64,000 nt of DNA from Mesorhizobium sp. WSM3860 (GTDB lineage: Bacteria; Pseudomonadota; Alphaproteobacteria; Rhizobiales; Rhizobiaceae), in NCBI RefSeq assembly GCF_002294995.1, contig NZ_NSGF01000019.1, positions 53,176 through 117,175 on the forward strand, given 5' to 3'. The notes under the pieces are model-generated. The model was not told the DNA's origin. It was given only the letters and a program-made list of their open reading frames with translations, and did not search any database. Numbering within the stretch: the stretch's first letter is position 1; every line of letters begins with the position of its first letter. Made by a program: the position numbers and the translations under genes. Below, in pieces: positions 33,412 through 42,254 of this stretch.

Positions 33412-34782
33412 TCAATTGCCTCCATACATGACCCTCGGCAGCCACAAGACAATCGAAGGGAACACGATGCAGAGGCCCACTCCGATCGCTTGCAGGCACA
33501 GGAACGGCACTGCCGACCGGAAGATCATCGCCATCGAGATTTCAGGTGGCGCGACGCTCTTGAGGTAGAAAAGCGAGTAACCGAAGGGCGGGCTGAGGAA
33601 CGCCATCTGCATGTTGACCATGAAGATGACGCCATACCAGAGCGGAACGTCCGCGGGAGCCACGCCGGCGAATCCCAGTGTGCCGTCGAACTGAAGCGAT
33701 TTCAGAATGGGAAGGAAGATCGGCACGGTCAGCAGCAGGATTCCGACCCAGTCGAGAAACATGCCGAGGACGAACAGGATGACCATCATCAGCACAAGAA
33801 CGCCATAGGGCGCCAGGCCAGTGCCGAGGATGGATTCGGAGACGAAATTCTCCCCACCCTTCAGGATGAAGAAACCCACGAACATGGTGGCTCCGAAGAA
33901 TATCCACATCACCATCGCCGTCGCCTTGAGGGTCGCTATACCGGCTTGCCGGATCGTGTCCCAGGTCAGCCGGCGATGGGCGGCGCAGACGACGAAAGCA
34001 CCGAACGTGCCTATGCCGGCGGCCTCAACAGGCGTGGCTATGCCAAGGAAGATGACTCCGAGCACAAGCAGGATGAGCAGAATGGGCATGAACGTGCGGC
34101 GCAGAAGCCTCACCTTTTCCCCAAAGCCGATGCGCTCGTTCGGCGGCAACGCCGGGCCGAGCTTGGGGTTGATGTAGCAGCGCACCGTGACGTAGGCGAC
34201 ATACATCCCGGACAGCAGCAGGCCGGGAAAGACCGACCCGATCAGCAGTTCGCCCAAGGACTGCTGCGCGACGACGGCATAGACGATCGCCATCACCGAT
34301 GGGGGAATGAGGATGCCAAGCGTTCCTCCGGCAAGCAGCGCGCCACAGGCGAGCTTGGCGTCGTAGTTGCGGCGCAGCATCGCCGGCAGCGCGATCATGC
34401 CCATCGTTACTTCCGTCGCGCCGACGACCCCAACCATGGCGGCCAGCAAGGTGCAGGAGATCACCGTGGCCGAGGCAAGTCCACCTTTCAGCCCACCCAG
34501 CCATTTATAGACGACGTCGAACAGTTCCTCGATGATTCCAGCCTTTTCGAGAATCGCCGCCATGAAGATGAAAAGCGGCACCGCCGAGAGCTGATAGTCC
34601 GTCATGAAGGGGAAAATCCGAGACGGCAGCATGTTCAGCATGGCCGCATTGCCGAACAAAAACAGAAAGAGAACGGCGAGGCTGCCGGTGCAGAAGGCCA
34701 TCGGCAGCCCGAGCAACAAAAGCACGCCGAGGCCGCCGAACATCAGTATGCTCAGCCACAGGATCGGGAGCTCGAGACCCAT
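33412..34782 (-). CDS. dctM: TRAP transporter large permease, DctM family
   Basis: The 456-residue inner-membrane protein has about twelve helices. LLLLGLPMAFCTGSLAVLFL, PLFIFMAAILEKAGIIEELF and GALLAGGTLGILIPPSVMAI (GILIPPS is the DctM signature) place it in the ion-coupled subunit of tripartite ATP-independent periplasmic transporters. MAFLSPPFGYSLFYLKSVAP marks the C-terminal inverted repeat. It starts 3 bp after the dctQ stop and is the last gene of dctP-dctQ-dctM. It imports an organic acid, driven by a sodium or proton gradient; the substrate is set by the P subunit. Confidence 0.92.
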   Translation of the reverse strand: MGLELPILWLSILMFGGLGVLLLLGLPMAFCTGSLAVLFLFLFGNAAMLNMLPSRIFPFMTDYQLSAVPLFIFMAAILEKAGIIEELFDVVYKWLGGLKGGLASATVISCTLLAAMVGVVGATEVTMGMIALPAMLRRNYDAKLACGALLAGGTLGILIPPSVMAIVYAVVAQQSLGELLIGSVFPGLLLSGMYVAYVTVRCYINPKLGPALPPNERIGFGEKVRLLRRTFMPILLILLVLGVIFLGIATPVEAAGIGTFGAFVVCAAHRRLTWDTIRQAGIATLKATAMVMWIFFGATMFVGFFILKGGENFVSESILGTGLAPYGVLVLMMVILFVLGMFLDWVGILLLTVPIFLPILKSLQFDGTLGFAGVAPADVPLWYGVIFMVNMQMAFLSPPFGYSLFYLKSVAPPEISMAMIFRSAVPFLCLQAIGVGLCIVFPSIVLWLPRVMYGGN

Positions 34783-34785
34783 GGC

Positions 34786-35886
34786 TTAGCGGAGCCTTCC
34801 TGTTGCGGTCGCAACGTCGCGCATCAGGCGAGACAGACCTTGAAGCAGCAGCAAGGCGGCCCCGACGGGAATCGCGAGCTTCACCGGCCAGTATTGAATA
34901 CCCCACTCGGTGAAAGAGCTCTCGCCCACCGCCATCGCATCACTGGCAAAGCGCCAGCCGGCAACGAGCATTGTGCCCACGAACAGGAAAAAGAACGCCG
35001 AGGTGATGATGTCGCAGATCGCGCGGCCACGTTCGGACAGATGGCTGTATACGATGTCGACCCTAACGTGCGTCTCATCGCGATAGGCATAGGCCCCAGC
35101 CAGCATGTACTGCATGCCGAACATGAGAAACATGCTCTCATGCACCCAGTTGGTCGGCGAGTTGAAAACATAGCGGGCGACCACCTCGTAGTAGTACGCC
35201 ATGACCGCGAGGACCGACCAATAGGCGACGAACTCGCCTGTCACCCTTACAAGCCAGTCGACAGGCCGGAATGGCGCGAGAGGCTGCTTGACGGGCGTCG
35301 CGGGCACATCGACGATGATCTCGTGGTCGGTAGCGGCGCGCCCGGTCTCACGCGCGCGGGCGCGCCGCACAAGACCCGGTATCAGAAGTGCGTCGCCGAC
35401 GATAGCAAGACCGAGCAGGAGTCCGGCAATGCGGCTGATGCTGCTCGCTCGATCGAGCCCGTGAGCGGCTGCCGCCAGATTGTCGCGCGCCGCCGCGGCG
35501 TCCGCCTCAGCTTTCGCGAGTCGATCGGCAGCGCCCTGCTTGCTGGCTCCCGCATCTGCCCTGGCGCGCGGCAACAGCCTCTCGGCATGCTCGCTCTGGG
35601 ATCGCGCCAGTGAAACTGCCTCGCGTCCGTCGCGCACCTGGGTGCTTGTCCAAAGCACCGCGATGAAGAAGGGGATAAAAACGAACCCCCATCTGCTCTT
35701 CAGATAGAAACGATGCATACCGAGGAAGCCGGCGGTAACCAGGAACAGATAGGCAAGAAACAGGTTTGGGCGGCCGGCGCCGCGCTGTGCCCGCTCCCGA
35801 TAAACAAAATAGGCTGCAACCAGCGGAAAGACCGCGAGGCTTGACCAGTAGAGCCAGTGCGGCAGCACAAATGTGAGGGACGGCAT
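34786..35886 (-). CDS. dctQ: TRAP transporter small permease DctQ with extra TM2-like and coiled-coil N-terminal part
   Basis: The 366-residue protein is twice the usual DctQ size. Residues about 195-360 form the DctQ domain (four helices; VARYVFNSPTNWVHESMFLM, GAYAYRDETHVRVDIVYSHL). In front, about 1-90 resemble a TM2 domain (LAYLFLVTAGFLGMHRFYLK, with the G-x-HRFYL signature). About 90-150 form an Ala/Arg/Glu-rich coiled coil (LAKAEADAAAARDNLAAAAH), followed by another helix. Fusion of TM2 to DctQ is uncommon. There is no frameshift evidence, and the frame is continuous from 35886. It lies 60 bp after dctP and 3 bp before dctM. Confidence 0.85.
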   Translation of the reverse strand: MPSLTFVLPHWLYWSSLAVFPLVAAYFVYRERAQRGAGRPNLFLAYLFLVTAGFLGMHRFYLKSRWGFVFIPFFIAVLWTSTQVRDGREAVSLARSQSEHAERLLPRARADAGASKQGAADRLAKAEADAAAARDNLAAAAHGLDRASSISRIAGLLLGLAIVGDALLIPGLVRRARARETGRAATDHEIIVDVPATPVKQPLAPFRPVDWLVRVTGEFVAYWSVLAVMAYYYEVVARYVFNSPTNWVHESMFLMFGMQYMLAGAYAYRDETHVRVDIVYSHLSERGRAICDIITSAFFFLFVGTMLVAGWRFASDAMAVGESSFTEWGIQYWPVKLAIPVGAALLLLQGLSRLMRDVATATGRLR

Positions 35887-35945
35887 TGGCGAACGCCTGC
35901 TGCAGGAGAAGGGCGCCCATCCGGGTCAGGATGGGCGCCAGGGGC

Positions 35946-37064
35946 TTAAAGGTTGATGGTCAGTCCCTGATACATGTCCGGAGTGACGTAACCGACCGTC
36001 GGGTTCTCCATCACCTCGAGCTGCAGCTTGAAGATGCGCGCCGCGTCCTTGTCCTTGTTGGCCCACTCGAACCAGATCGGCACCGCGATTTCCTGGAACT
36101 TCTGGAGATCTTCTGGGCCAAGACGGTTTATTTCGATGCCTGCATCGGTGAATTTTTGCCAGGCCTCCATGTCGGCCTTCTGGATCGCGCCGAAATGGAT
36201 GTTCGAATAGACTTGGATCTCGTCTTCTACGAACTTCTTGAGATTATCCGGGAGCTGGTTCCAGACATTCATGTTGACGGCGAAATCCATCAGGTCGACT
36301 GGCTGGTACACCGACATCAGTCCTGGCGGGCCCATGGAGATGTATTTGGTCACCTGTTGGAATCCGAGCGCCCAGTTGACCGCGGGCCCCGTGTAGTCGG
36401 CGGCATCGATCGTGCCTTTCTCCAAAGCGGAGAAAACCTCGCCGCCCGGAAGCAGCGTCGTCTTGGCTCCGGCCTTGGCGAAGGTCTCGGCAATCATGCC
36501 GCCCGGCACCCGCAGCTTCAGGTCTTTAAAATCCTCGAACGAGCGGATCGGCGTCTTGGAATGGATAATGTTCGGGCCATGGTGAATGCGGTTGACGTAG
36601 TACAGGCCTTGTTTCGCATAAAGATCGCGTGCCGCCTGGAGACCGCCCTTCGAATAGAAGAAGATGTCCCATTCATGCGGATAGCGTAACCCCATGGTGT
36701 ACGACGAAAGAAAGGCGGTGGCTGGGAGCTTGCCGGCCCAATAGAGCGAAAAGGAGTTCATCGCTTCCAGAACGCCGTTCTTCACCCCGTCGAGCAGCTC
36801 GAAATCGCCAACGATGTCTTTTGCCTTGAACGGCTGGAACTCGAGTTGGCCTCCAGTCTTCTCCTTGATGGTTCCACACCAGTTCTGAAAAGTTTCGAGC
36901 CCGACGCCCGCCGGCCAGGAGGTCTGGATCTTCCAGGCAACCGTCTCAGCGGCTCCAGCTTTTCGAACCCAGGGGGTGGTAAGTGCCGTCGCGGTTAGCC
37001 CGGCGACAAGTCCTCCCGTCTTCAGAAAACCTCGCCTTGATTGAGAATGCGTTTCACCGTCCAT
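35946..37064 (-). CDS. dctP: TRAP transporter solute-binding protein, Tat-exported
   Basis: The 372-residue protein starts MDGETHSQSRRGFLKTGGLV: a twin-arginine signal (SRRGFLKT) with cleavage near AGAAET. The mature part matches the DctP/TakP fold: SWPAGVGLETFQNWCGTIKE, YYVNRIHHGPNIIHSKTPIR, LRVPGGMIAETFAKAGAKTT and GTIDAADYTGPAVNWALGFQ, similar to the TakP subgroup that binds 2-oxoacids. That substrate is inference. The ATG at 37064 has GGGAGGA upstream; the upstream open frame has no family match. It is the first gene of the TRAP operon. Tat export suggests folding, perhaps dimerisation, before export. Confidence 0.9.
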   Translation of the reverse strand: MDGETHSQSRRGFLKTGGLVAGLTATALTTPWVRKAGAAETVAWKIQTSWPAGVGLETFQNWCGTIKEKTGGQLEFQPFKAKDIVGDFELLDGVKNGVLEAMNSFSLYWAGKLPATAFLSSYTMGLRYPHEWDIFFYSKGGLQAARDLYAKQGLYYVNRIHHGPNIIHSKTPIRSFEDFKDLKLRVPGGMIAETFAKAGAKTTLLPGGEVFSALEKGTIDAADYTGPAVNWALGFQQVTKYISMGPPGLMSVYQPVDLMDFAVNMNVWNQLPDNLKKFVEDEIQVYSNIHFGAIQKADMEAWQKFTDAGIEINRLGPEDLQKFQEIAVPIWFEWANKDKDAARIFKLQLEVMENPTVGYVTPDMYQGLTINL

Positions 37065-37774
37065 TGTCTTTCCTCCCTGCTTGGCAAGCGGAAAAACAAT
37101 GCGCCGCCGCCGGTCTCGAAAAAAGCACTTAGACCAATGACAAATGGGACGCCGCTTTTGGTCTGTCCCTTCTTGCAACCTTTTCCAACCGAGTTGTCGG
37201 CGCCGCAACGATAGCGAAAATAGCCAGCGCAGCCTGCAAGTGAACATAGCGCAGCGCGGACATTTTCAATCATAGCGCGCCTGGCCCCGTACTATGCGCG
37301 CGCAGTTTTGATAAATCCATCCGTTTGAGTGGGCGAGTCGACCGGACAACCTCACGGCAATTTAAGCAATCGCCAACTTAAAGAACAAATTGCCAACTTT
37401 GCCTATGGCGGCCGCCTTTGAGGGCTTCGGAATTACCAAAAGACGATTTGATGACCCGGTCGCGGCGGTCCGCTGAAATCCGCGCCGAGTTGGACAGACC
37501 GTCTCTCCATCCTTGCCGACGCCAGATCACGCACGCATTCGCTGACTTGAAGGCTCGCCGCGACACTGCGCATGTGGCGACTTCGATGCTGTTGGCAATG
37601 TCAGCTATCAGGCTTCGGCCGAGGATCGCCGAATGGCGGACATGCGGCGCATAACTGCCGATCGCGCTTACGCAGCGCCGCCTAGCCCGCTGGGCCGATC
37701 AGCCCACGTAGTGAAGGACCTCGCGCATGGTCCCCTGCCCGGCGCTACCTTCGCAGGCGCCAATGGAATCTGGC

Positions 37775-37940
37775 CTACCGCCTCCTAAAAAACCCCGACA
37801 AAATATTTAGACCCGCTTCGCCAAGCCGCAGCCTCATCCCGTCCTAGAAGCAATTCAGGGTCACGCATTCGAAACCGCTGTGGGCGAGCAGCGCCACCAG
37901 CGAGTGACGGTCAAAGTGCTGCCAATGCTCGTTGGGGAGA
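37775..37940 (-). pseudogene. Decayed copy of the 3' end of the SAM-methyltransferase gene at 44183
   Basis: Plus-strand 37727-37940 aligns base for base, without large gaps, with 44136-44349. Shared stretches include cgcttcgcc, gccgcagcct, gtcacgca and ccaatgctcgttggggaga-type blocks, and even the TAG stop position corresponds (37775-37777 against 44183-44185). Many substitutions break the match and no start or methyltransferase motif I remains, so only about 55 codons of the tail survive. It is a relic of a paralogue or of a duplication of that locus. Confidence 0.8.
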
Positions 37941-38093
37941 AGGAGACCGCTCTATGTTGCGGCCGCCCCTGGAAAAAATGTCTAAGATCACCGGCCTCAT
38001 GACCTTCTCTAATAGAGGCCGGTCACCAAACCCCGGAGAGCCCAATTCACGTCGGCGACCCGGACGCATGGATCAAAAAGTGCGACAGAAGCT

Positions 38094-38210
38094 GGTTTCG
38101 TGCCTGCAGACTATGCAGTCACGCTTCGTTGGCTGACCGAGGTGATCATCGCCGGCCGACAGGTGGCAATTGGCAAGCAACGTCCAAACCTCGCGCAGAG
38201 ATCAGGGTGA
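38094..38210 (+). pseudogene. Possible tail of an NmrA-like NAD(P)-binding oxidoreductase
   Basis: The frame starting at 38097 reads FVPADYAVTLRWLTEVIIAG and ends at a TGA at 38208. PxDYxxTLxxLTxxIxxG is common near the C-terminus of NmrA/SDR-type proteins. Nothing of the Rossmann fold is present. Too short to be certain. Confidence 0.25.
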
Positions 38211-38306
38211 CCGCCAAGCTGGCTTCGCCCCACCCACCGCAAGCCGGAGCGACTTGGCGGAGTCTGCGCCGCTTTGATGCAGACGCCGGCGTGGCTTTCG
38301 AGAATC

Positions 38307-38990
38307 CTATTCAGCGCACGGTGCGCCTAGTCGCCGCTTGAAGACGATGGCGGCGAGTCCGGTAGCGAATGCCAGAAGCGGCAGCCAGAACTGCGCGTCC
38401 CCCATGGTCTGCAGCGTCAAGCCGCTGAGCAGCAACCACAGCAGCGGGATCGGCATGAGCAGGAATAGAAGCCTGCCGCGCGCCAAAAGCAGGACACCGA
38501 GCGTGGCGATGACGGTTGGGTCGGGCGCGATGCCGAAGATTTCCGCGCCGGACCAGCGACGTCCAAGGACCTGCGGGACGAGCGGATAGGCGACAAGGCC
38601 GAAAGCCGCGAGGAGGAGCCCGGTCCAGCCGACGATGCCGCGCTGGTCGAAGGTGAGACCGTTGAATATTGTGCCGATGATCAACAGCAGGATCGCCTGG
38701 AGTGCGAAAAGCGGCGCGACATACCCGATCGCCCAGTTGATCGTCGCATAGCGGTACCAGAGGAAGGACCATCCGACGAAGGTCCAGATCAGGGCGAATA
38801 TGAGCGCGATCCACCGCTCGTAGCCAAAAGGCCGCCGATGGACGAGGACAACCATGCCGAGGCCGGCGGCGAGCGCCAGGACCTGCATCGGCCAAAGCGC
38901 GGCGTTATGCATCTCGAACATGCGCCAGTAGACGCGCGGGGAGAAGAGGAGAAAATCCTCCGGCCGATAGCTCAACCATTCAGACATCAT
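38307..38990 (-). CDS. DUF6064 family integral membrane protein
   Basis: The 227-residue protein (MMSEWLSYRPEDFLLFSPRV) has about six helices (WPMQVLALAAGLGMVVLVHR, WIALIFALIWTFVGWSFLWY, YVAPLFALQAILLLIIGTIF and others). The early motif SYRPEDFLLFSPRVYWRMFE is typical of DUF6064, of unknown function. Its ATG overlaps the stop of the aldo/keto reductase gene by 4 bp (ATGA), so it is coupled to that exported reductase and may be its membrane partner (inference). An open frame upstream to 39182 is a shadow of the reductase gene. Confidence 0.8.
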   Translation of the reverse strand: MMSEWLSYRPEDFLLFSPRVYWRMFEMHNAALWPMQVLALAAGLGMVVLVHRRPFGYERWIALIFALIWTFVGWSFLWYRYATINWAIGYVAPLFALQAILLLIIGTIFNGLTFDQRGIVGWTGLLLAAFGLVAYPLVPQVLGRRWSGAEIFGIAPDPTVIATLGVLLLARGRLLFLLMPIPLLWLLLSGLTLQTMGDAQFWLPLLAFATGLAAIVFKRRLGAPCAE

Positions 38991-39904
38991 AGATCGCGGA
39001 TGTGGGCTGCCATCCGCTCGCGCATCGCCGCATCGGGAAGCAGTCCTGCGGCCGCAGCCACGTTCTCGCGCACATGGTCGACGCGGGTCGTGGCGGGGAT
39101 GACGACGGTGACGGCAGGATGCGAAAGGATGAACTTCAGTATGAACTGCGCCCAGGTCGAGGCGCCGATCTCGATCGTCCATCCGGGCAACGGCTCGCCT
39201 TCGAGCCGTCGCGTCAGCGCACCCTGCCTGAAGGGGCGGTTCACGATCACGGCCATGCCCCGATCGGCCGCAAGCGGCAACAGCCGCTCCTCCGCCTCGC
39301 GGTCGACGATGTTGTAGGTGAGTTGCACGAAGTCGAGTGGCTGGCCGCGCATGATCTCTTCGAAGAGATCGTGCCGGCGCCCCTCCGACGTAGTGATGCC
39401 GACATAGCGGATCTGGCCTGCCGCCTTCATCTTGGACAGCGTTTGCAGATGCGCCTCCCAGGCTACGATATTATGGACCTGAACGAGGTCGAAGCGCTGC
39501 ACGCCCCAGTGGCGGCGCGACTGCTCGATCTGCGCGCTTCCACTTGCGCTGGAGGAAGTCCAGACTTTCTCCGCCGAAAAAAGCGCGCCAGGTCGGCCGA
39601 GCCTTTCGAGGCCGCGGCCGATGACGGGCTGGGACGAGCCGTACATGGGCGAGCAATCGATCAGCCGCCCGCCCGCCTTGAAGAAGGCAGCCATCACGTC
39701 GGCGCATTCGTCGTTGAGTACCGGATCGTCGCCGACATTGAAGGTGATCCAGGTGCCGAGCCCAACTACCGGGATCATCTCGCCGGATGACGGGATGGGC
39801 CGCGTCGCCGGCGCGGTAGGCTGACTTAGCGCGAGCGTCGGCATCATGGCGGCAGTCGCTGCCGCGACCGAGCCTTGGACGAATGTCCTCCGGGTCGTCG
39901 TCAT
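38987..39904 (-). CDS. Aldo/keto reductase with Tat signal peptide
   Basis: The 305-residue product begins MTTTRRTFVQGSVAAATAAM, a twin-arginine signal (TRRTFVQG). An aldo/keto-reductase barrel follows: VVGLGTWITFNVGDD, then GGRLIDCSPMYGSSQPVIGR (catalytic Asp and Tyr) at about 79-98, the Lys in FSAEKVWTSSS and the His in LVQVHNIVAWE. The tetrad Asp-Tyr-Lys-His is complete. Export of a nicotinamide-dependent enzyme is odd because NAD(P)H is not expected in the periplasm, unless the cofactor is bound before Tat transport. It overlaps the DUF6064 gene. Confidence 0.85.
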   Translation of the reverse strand: MTTTRRTFVQGSVAAATAAMMPTLALSQPTAPATRPIPSSGEMIPVVGLGTWITFNVGDDPVLNDECADVMAAFFKAGGRLIDCSPMYGSSQPVIGRGLERLGRPGALFSAEKVWTSSSASGSAQIEQSRRHWGVQRFDLVQVHNIVAWEAHLQTLSKMKAAGQIRYVGITTSEGRRHDLFEEIMRGQPLDFVQLTYNIVDREAEERLLPLAADRGMAVIVNRPFRQGALTRRLEGEPLPGWTIEIGASTWAQFILKFILSHPAVTVVIPATTRVDHVRENVAAAAGLLPDAAMRERMAAHIRDL

Positions 39905-39931
39905 AAGCGTCTCCGTCGCTCTTGCGCAGCG

Positions 39932-40894
39932 TCAGCGCCGCAAGGCCGACAATTCGAGGTCTGCGCTGGTTGCTCGACGAAACATTTCCGTGCGGCCTGG
40001 ACTGCCCACGCTCGGAGGTGCAAAGACCGAGATCGCCTTTGGGTGAACCTTGAAATGGGCCGGCGTCGACGTGACGATCTCACCATCGGTGTTGACCGGC
40101 ATCGGCTTCCGGGTCTCGATGTCGAACTCGACGCACCTGGCCGTGCGCACCTCACGCCAGGCGCCATGCGTTCCAGAGCGGAAAGAGCGGATCATCAGCG
40201 CCAGCTTCCAGAGATTCGTCATTTCCAAGCTATAGAGATCGAGATGTCCGTCATCGATCTCGGCGGTCTCTTCCACGACGTTGCCGCCGCCGTAGTGCCG
40301 ACCGTTTCCAACCGCGATCTGGTAGGTTTCGACTTCGATCGCCGCGCCTTTCTCGGTAATCTTGGCGTGAAACCGCACGGCCCGGGTCAGCACTTTCATC
40401 GCCGCCAGCGCATAGCCCAGCCTGCCGAAACGCTTCTTCAGAACGGGGTCGAGACCCTGCGCCAATTCAGTGCTGAGCCCGATACTGGCGACGTTGAAGA
40501 AGGCATGACCGTTAACCGTGCCGACATCGATCCGCCGGGTTCGGCCTCGCGCGATCACATCGGCGGCCTGCAGGAGATCCATCGGAATATTGAGTGTGCG
40601 AGCGAGGTCATTCGCCGTTCCCATGGGAATAATGCCCATCGGCAGGCCGCTTTCCATTGTTGCCATCGCCGCCGACGACACCGAACCATCGCCGCCGCAC
40701 ACAACCACAAGATCGGCCATATGGCGTAAGCGAACGATGTCACGAGCGATCTCCGGCAACGCCTCGAACTTCTCTACGGTGACGGAAAGCCGGCTTCGCT
40801 CCAGCCGCTCCACAATCGGCGCGATCTGCTCCTGGCCGCGCCGCGCATTGGGATTAACGAGCAGCAAGGCGCGCCCTTCAGCCAATTTGCTCAT
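39932..40894 (-). CDS. Diacylglycerol kinase-family lipid kinase (YegS/BmrU-like)
   Basis: The 320-residue cytosolic protein has LLLVNPNARRGQ at the N-terminus, the catalytic loop VVVCGGDGSVSSAAM (GGDGS at 67-71) and GIIPMGTANDLARTLNIP, where the diacylglycerol-kinase fold binds ATP. GRHYGGGNVVEETAEIDDG and PVNTDGEIV belong to the beta-sandwich domain. The substrate may be diacylglycerol, sphingoid or phosphatidylglycerol-type lipid. It lies 27 bp from the aldo/keto reductase gene in the same direction. A 133-bp gap upstream separates it from the divergent MscS gene. Confidence 0.88.
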   Translation of the reverse strand: MSKLAEGRALLLVNPNARRGQEQIAPIVERLERSRLSVTVEKFEALPEIARDIVRLRHMADLVVVCGGDGSVSSAAMATMESGLPMGIIPMGTANDLARTLNIPMDLLQAADVIARGRTRRIDVGTVNGHAFFNVASIGLSTELAQGLDPVLKKRFGRLGYALAAMKVLTRAVRFHAKITEKGAAIEVETYQIAVGNGRHYGGGNVVEETAEIDDGHLDLYSLEMTNLWKLALMIRSFRSGTHGAWREVRTARCVEFDIETRKPMPVNTDGEIVTSTPAHFKVHPKAISVFAPPSVGSPGRTEMFRRATSADLELSALRR

Positions 40895-41027
40895 TCAAAG
40901 ATCGGTCCGATAGCTCATGGCTCTACGCAGATAGGGCGTTTGCTTCCGAATTTCGACCGCAACCGACGTTTTTGGACCCGTTTCGCAGGTACGTCCGGAG
41001 CCACGTGGTCATCGCCCCGTTATCCAT

Positions 41028-42209
41028 GTGCCTCCTGGTGCGACCGCATATCGCGCACTCATCCCGATGCCGCCGCCGGGGAACGATAAGGCGCTGCCGG
41101 ATGTTGATGCGACATCGGATGGCAAACCCATGGGACCGCGCGACAAAGAACAGGAGAACCTTTCCCGGCTCGAACGGGCCGCACAGCAGACTGCCGATCC
41201 GAAAACGATCCAGCAGCAGGCGCAAAAGCCCGAGGAAAAATTCCGCTTCAGCTTTCGCAAGGAAGACCTCTGGTGGGCGGCTGGTTTCGCGGCCGCTGCC
41301 CTGCTGCTCTTTGCCGTCCAACTTCTCATCAATTGGCGCTTGGAATGGCTCGACGCGCCTTTGCGGGTTCGCGTGCTGAATTATGTCTGGGGCGGCGTTC
41401 TCATTTTCGTCATGCTGACGGTGGCGAATGTCATCGAAGTCTTTCTCATCGGCCGAATTCCCAATCGTGTCTCGCGTTTCAACCTGAAACGAATTTTTCG
41501 ATTGATCGTCGTGGTCGCCGTCGTCTTTGTGGCCATCTCGGTTCTGTTCGTGAACTGGTACGCAGCCGTTGTTTCGCTCGGGCTGATTTCGCTGACACTC
41601 GGCTTTGCGCTGCAAATGCCGATCTCCAGTTTCATCGCCTGGATTTATATTCTGGCCAGGGCGCCCTATCGCGTTGGCGACCGGATCCGCATCGGCGATG
41701 CCCATGGCGATGTCATCGATGTCAGCTATCTCGACACGACGTTATGGGAATTCGGCGGGGAACATCTTTGGACCGATCATCCGAGCGGACGGGTCATCAA
41801 GTTCCCCAACTCCACCGTGTTCGACACGCCGGTCTTCAACTATTCCTGGCCGCTGTTTCCCTATGTCTGGAACGAAATCAAGTTCCAGCTCGCCTATGAG
41901 AGCGATCTGGAATTCGTGGCCAAAACCATGAGAGAGGTCGTCGACGAGCAGATCGGCGACATCATGAGCCAGAAGGTGAAGGTCTATAAGGACATCCTGT
42001 CGAAAACCCCGGTGGACGAACTGCAAGTGAAGGAGCATCCGGTGGTCCATTTTCGCGTCAGCGAAAATACCTGGCTCGAAGCCATCGTGCGCTACCTCGT
42101 GCCGCCCAAGGAAGCGGGGCGCACCAAAACACGCTTGATCAAGGAAATGCTGGCGCGAATGAATGCAGAACCCGATCGCGTGCTGTTTCCAAAGAGCAAT
42201 TTGAGGTGA
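41028..42209 (+). CDS. MscS-family mechanosensitive ion channel
   Basis: The product (up to 393 residues) has a polar, charged N-terminus to about 75. Four helices follow (WWAAGFAAAALLLFAVQLLI; VLIFVMLTVANVIEVFLIG; IVVVAVVFVAISVLFVN; LGLISLTLGFALQMPISSFI), with the pore helix and beta domain RVGDRIRIGDAHGDVIDVSY of MscS. It protects against hypo-osmotic shock or passes small solutes. The start is uncertain: GTG 41028, ATG 41067 or ATG 41130 are all in frame with no strong ribosome site. The C-terminal domain is longer than in E. coli MscS (about 286 residues). Confidence 0.88.
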   Translation: MPPGATAYRALIPMPPPGNDKALPDVDATSDGKPMGPRDKEQENLSRLERAAQQTADPKTIQQQAQKPEEKFRFSFRKEDLWWAAGFAAAALLLFAVQLLINWRLEWLDAPLRVRVLNYVWGGVLIFVMLTVANVIEVFLIGRIPNRVSRFNLKRIFRLIVVVAVVFVAISVLFVNWYAAVVSLGLISLTLGFALQMPISSFIAWIYILARAPYRVGDRIRIGDAHGDVIDVSYLDTTLWEFGGEHLWTDHPSGRVIKFPNSTVFDTPVFNYSWPLFPYVWNEIKFQLAYESDLEFVAKTMREVVDEQIGDIMSQKVKVYKDILSKTPVDELQVKEHPVVHFRVSENTWLEAIVRYLVPPKEAGRTKTRLIKEMLARMNAEPDRVLFPKSNLR

Positions 42210-42254
42210 ACTTCCTGCATCCCAGCGAGGTCATTCACATCCGTCTATAGCTTG

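Larger units (their letters stand above)
37065..38306. other. 1.24-kb region without an intact gene
   Basis: Between the dctP start and the DUF6064 gene only short frames occur and none gives a convincing protein. The right half holds a decayed copy of a methyltransferase 3' end (about 37775-37940) and a possible tail of an NmrA-like oxidoreductase (about 38094-38210). The left part (37065-37320) should contain the TRAP operon promoter. Base composition is lower in GC than in the flanks. This fits a recombination junction. Confidence 0.6.

Noticed and set aside
33217..35613. 798-codon open frame on the plus strand across the TRAP genes
   Set aside because: It is antisense to dctM and dctQ, rich in His, Arg, Gln and Asp as antiframes of hydrophobic genes are, and has no domain.
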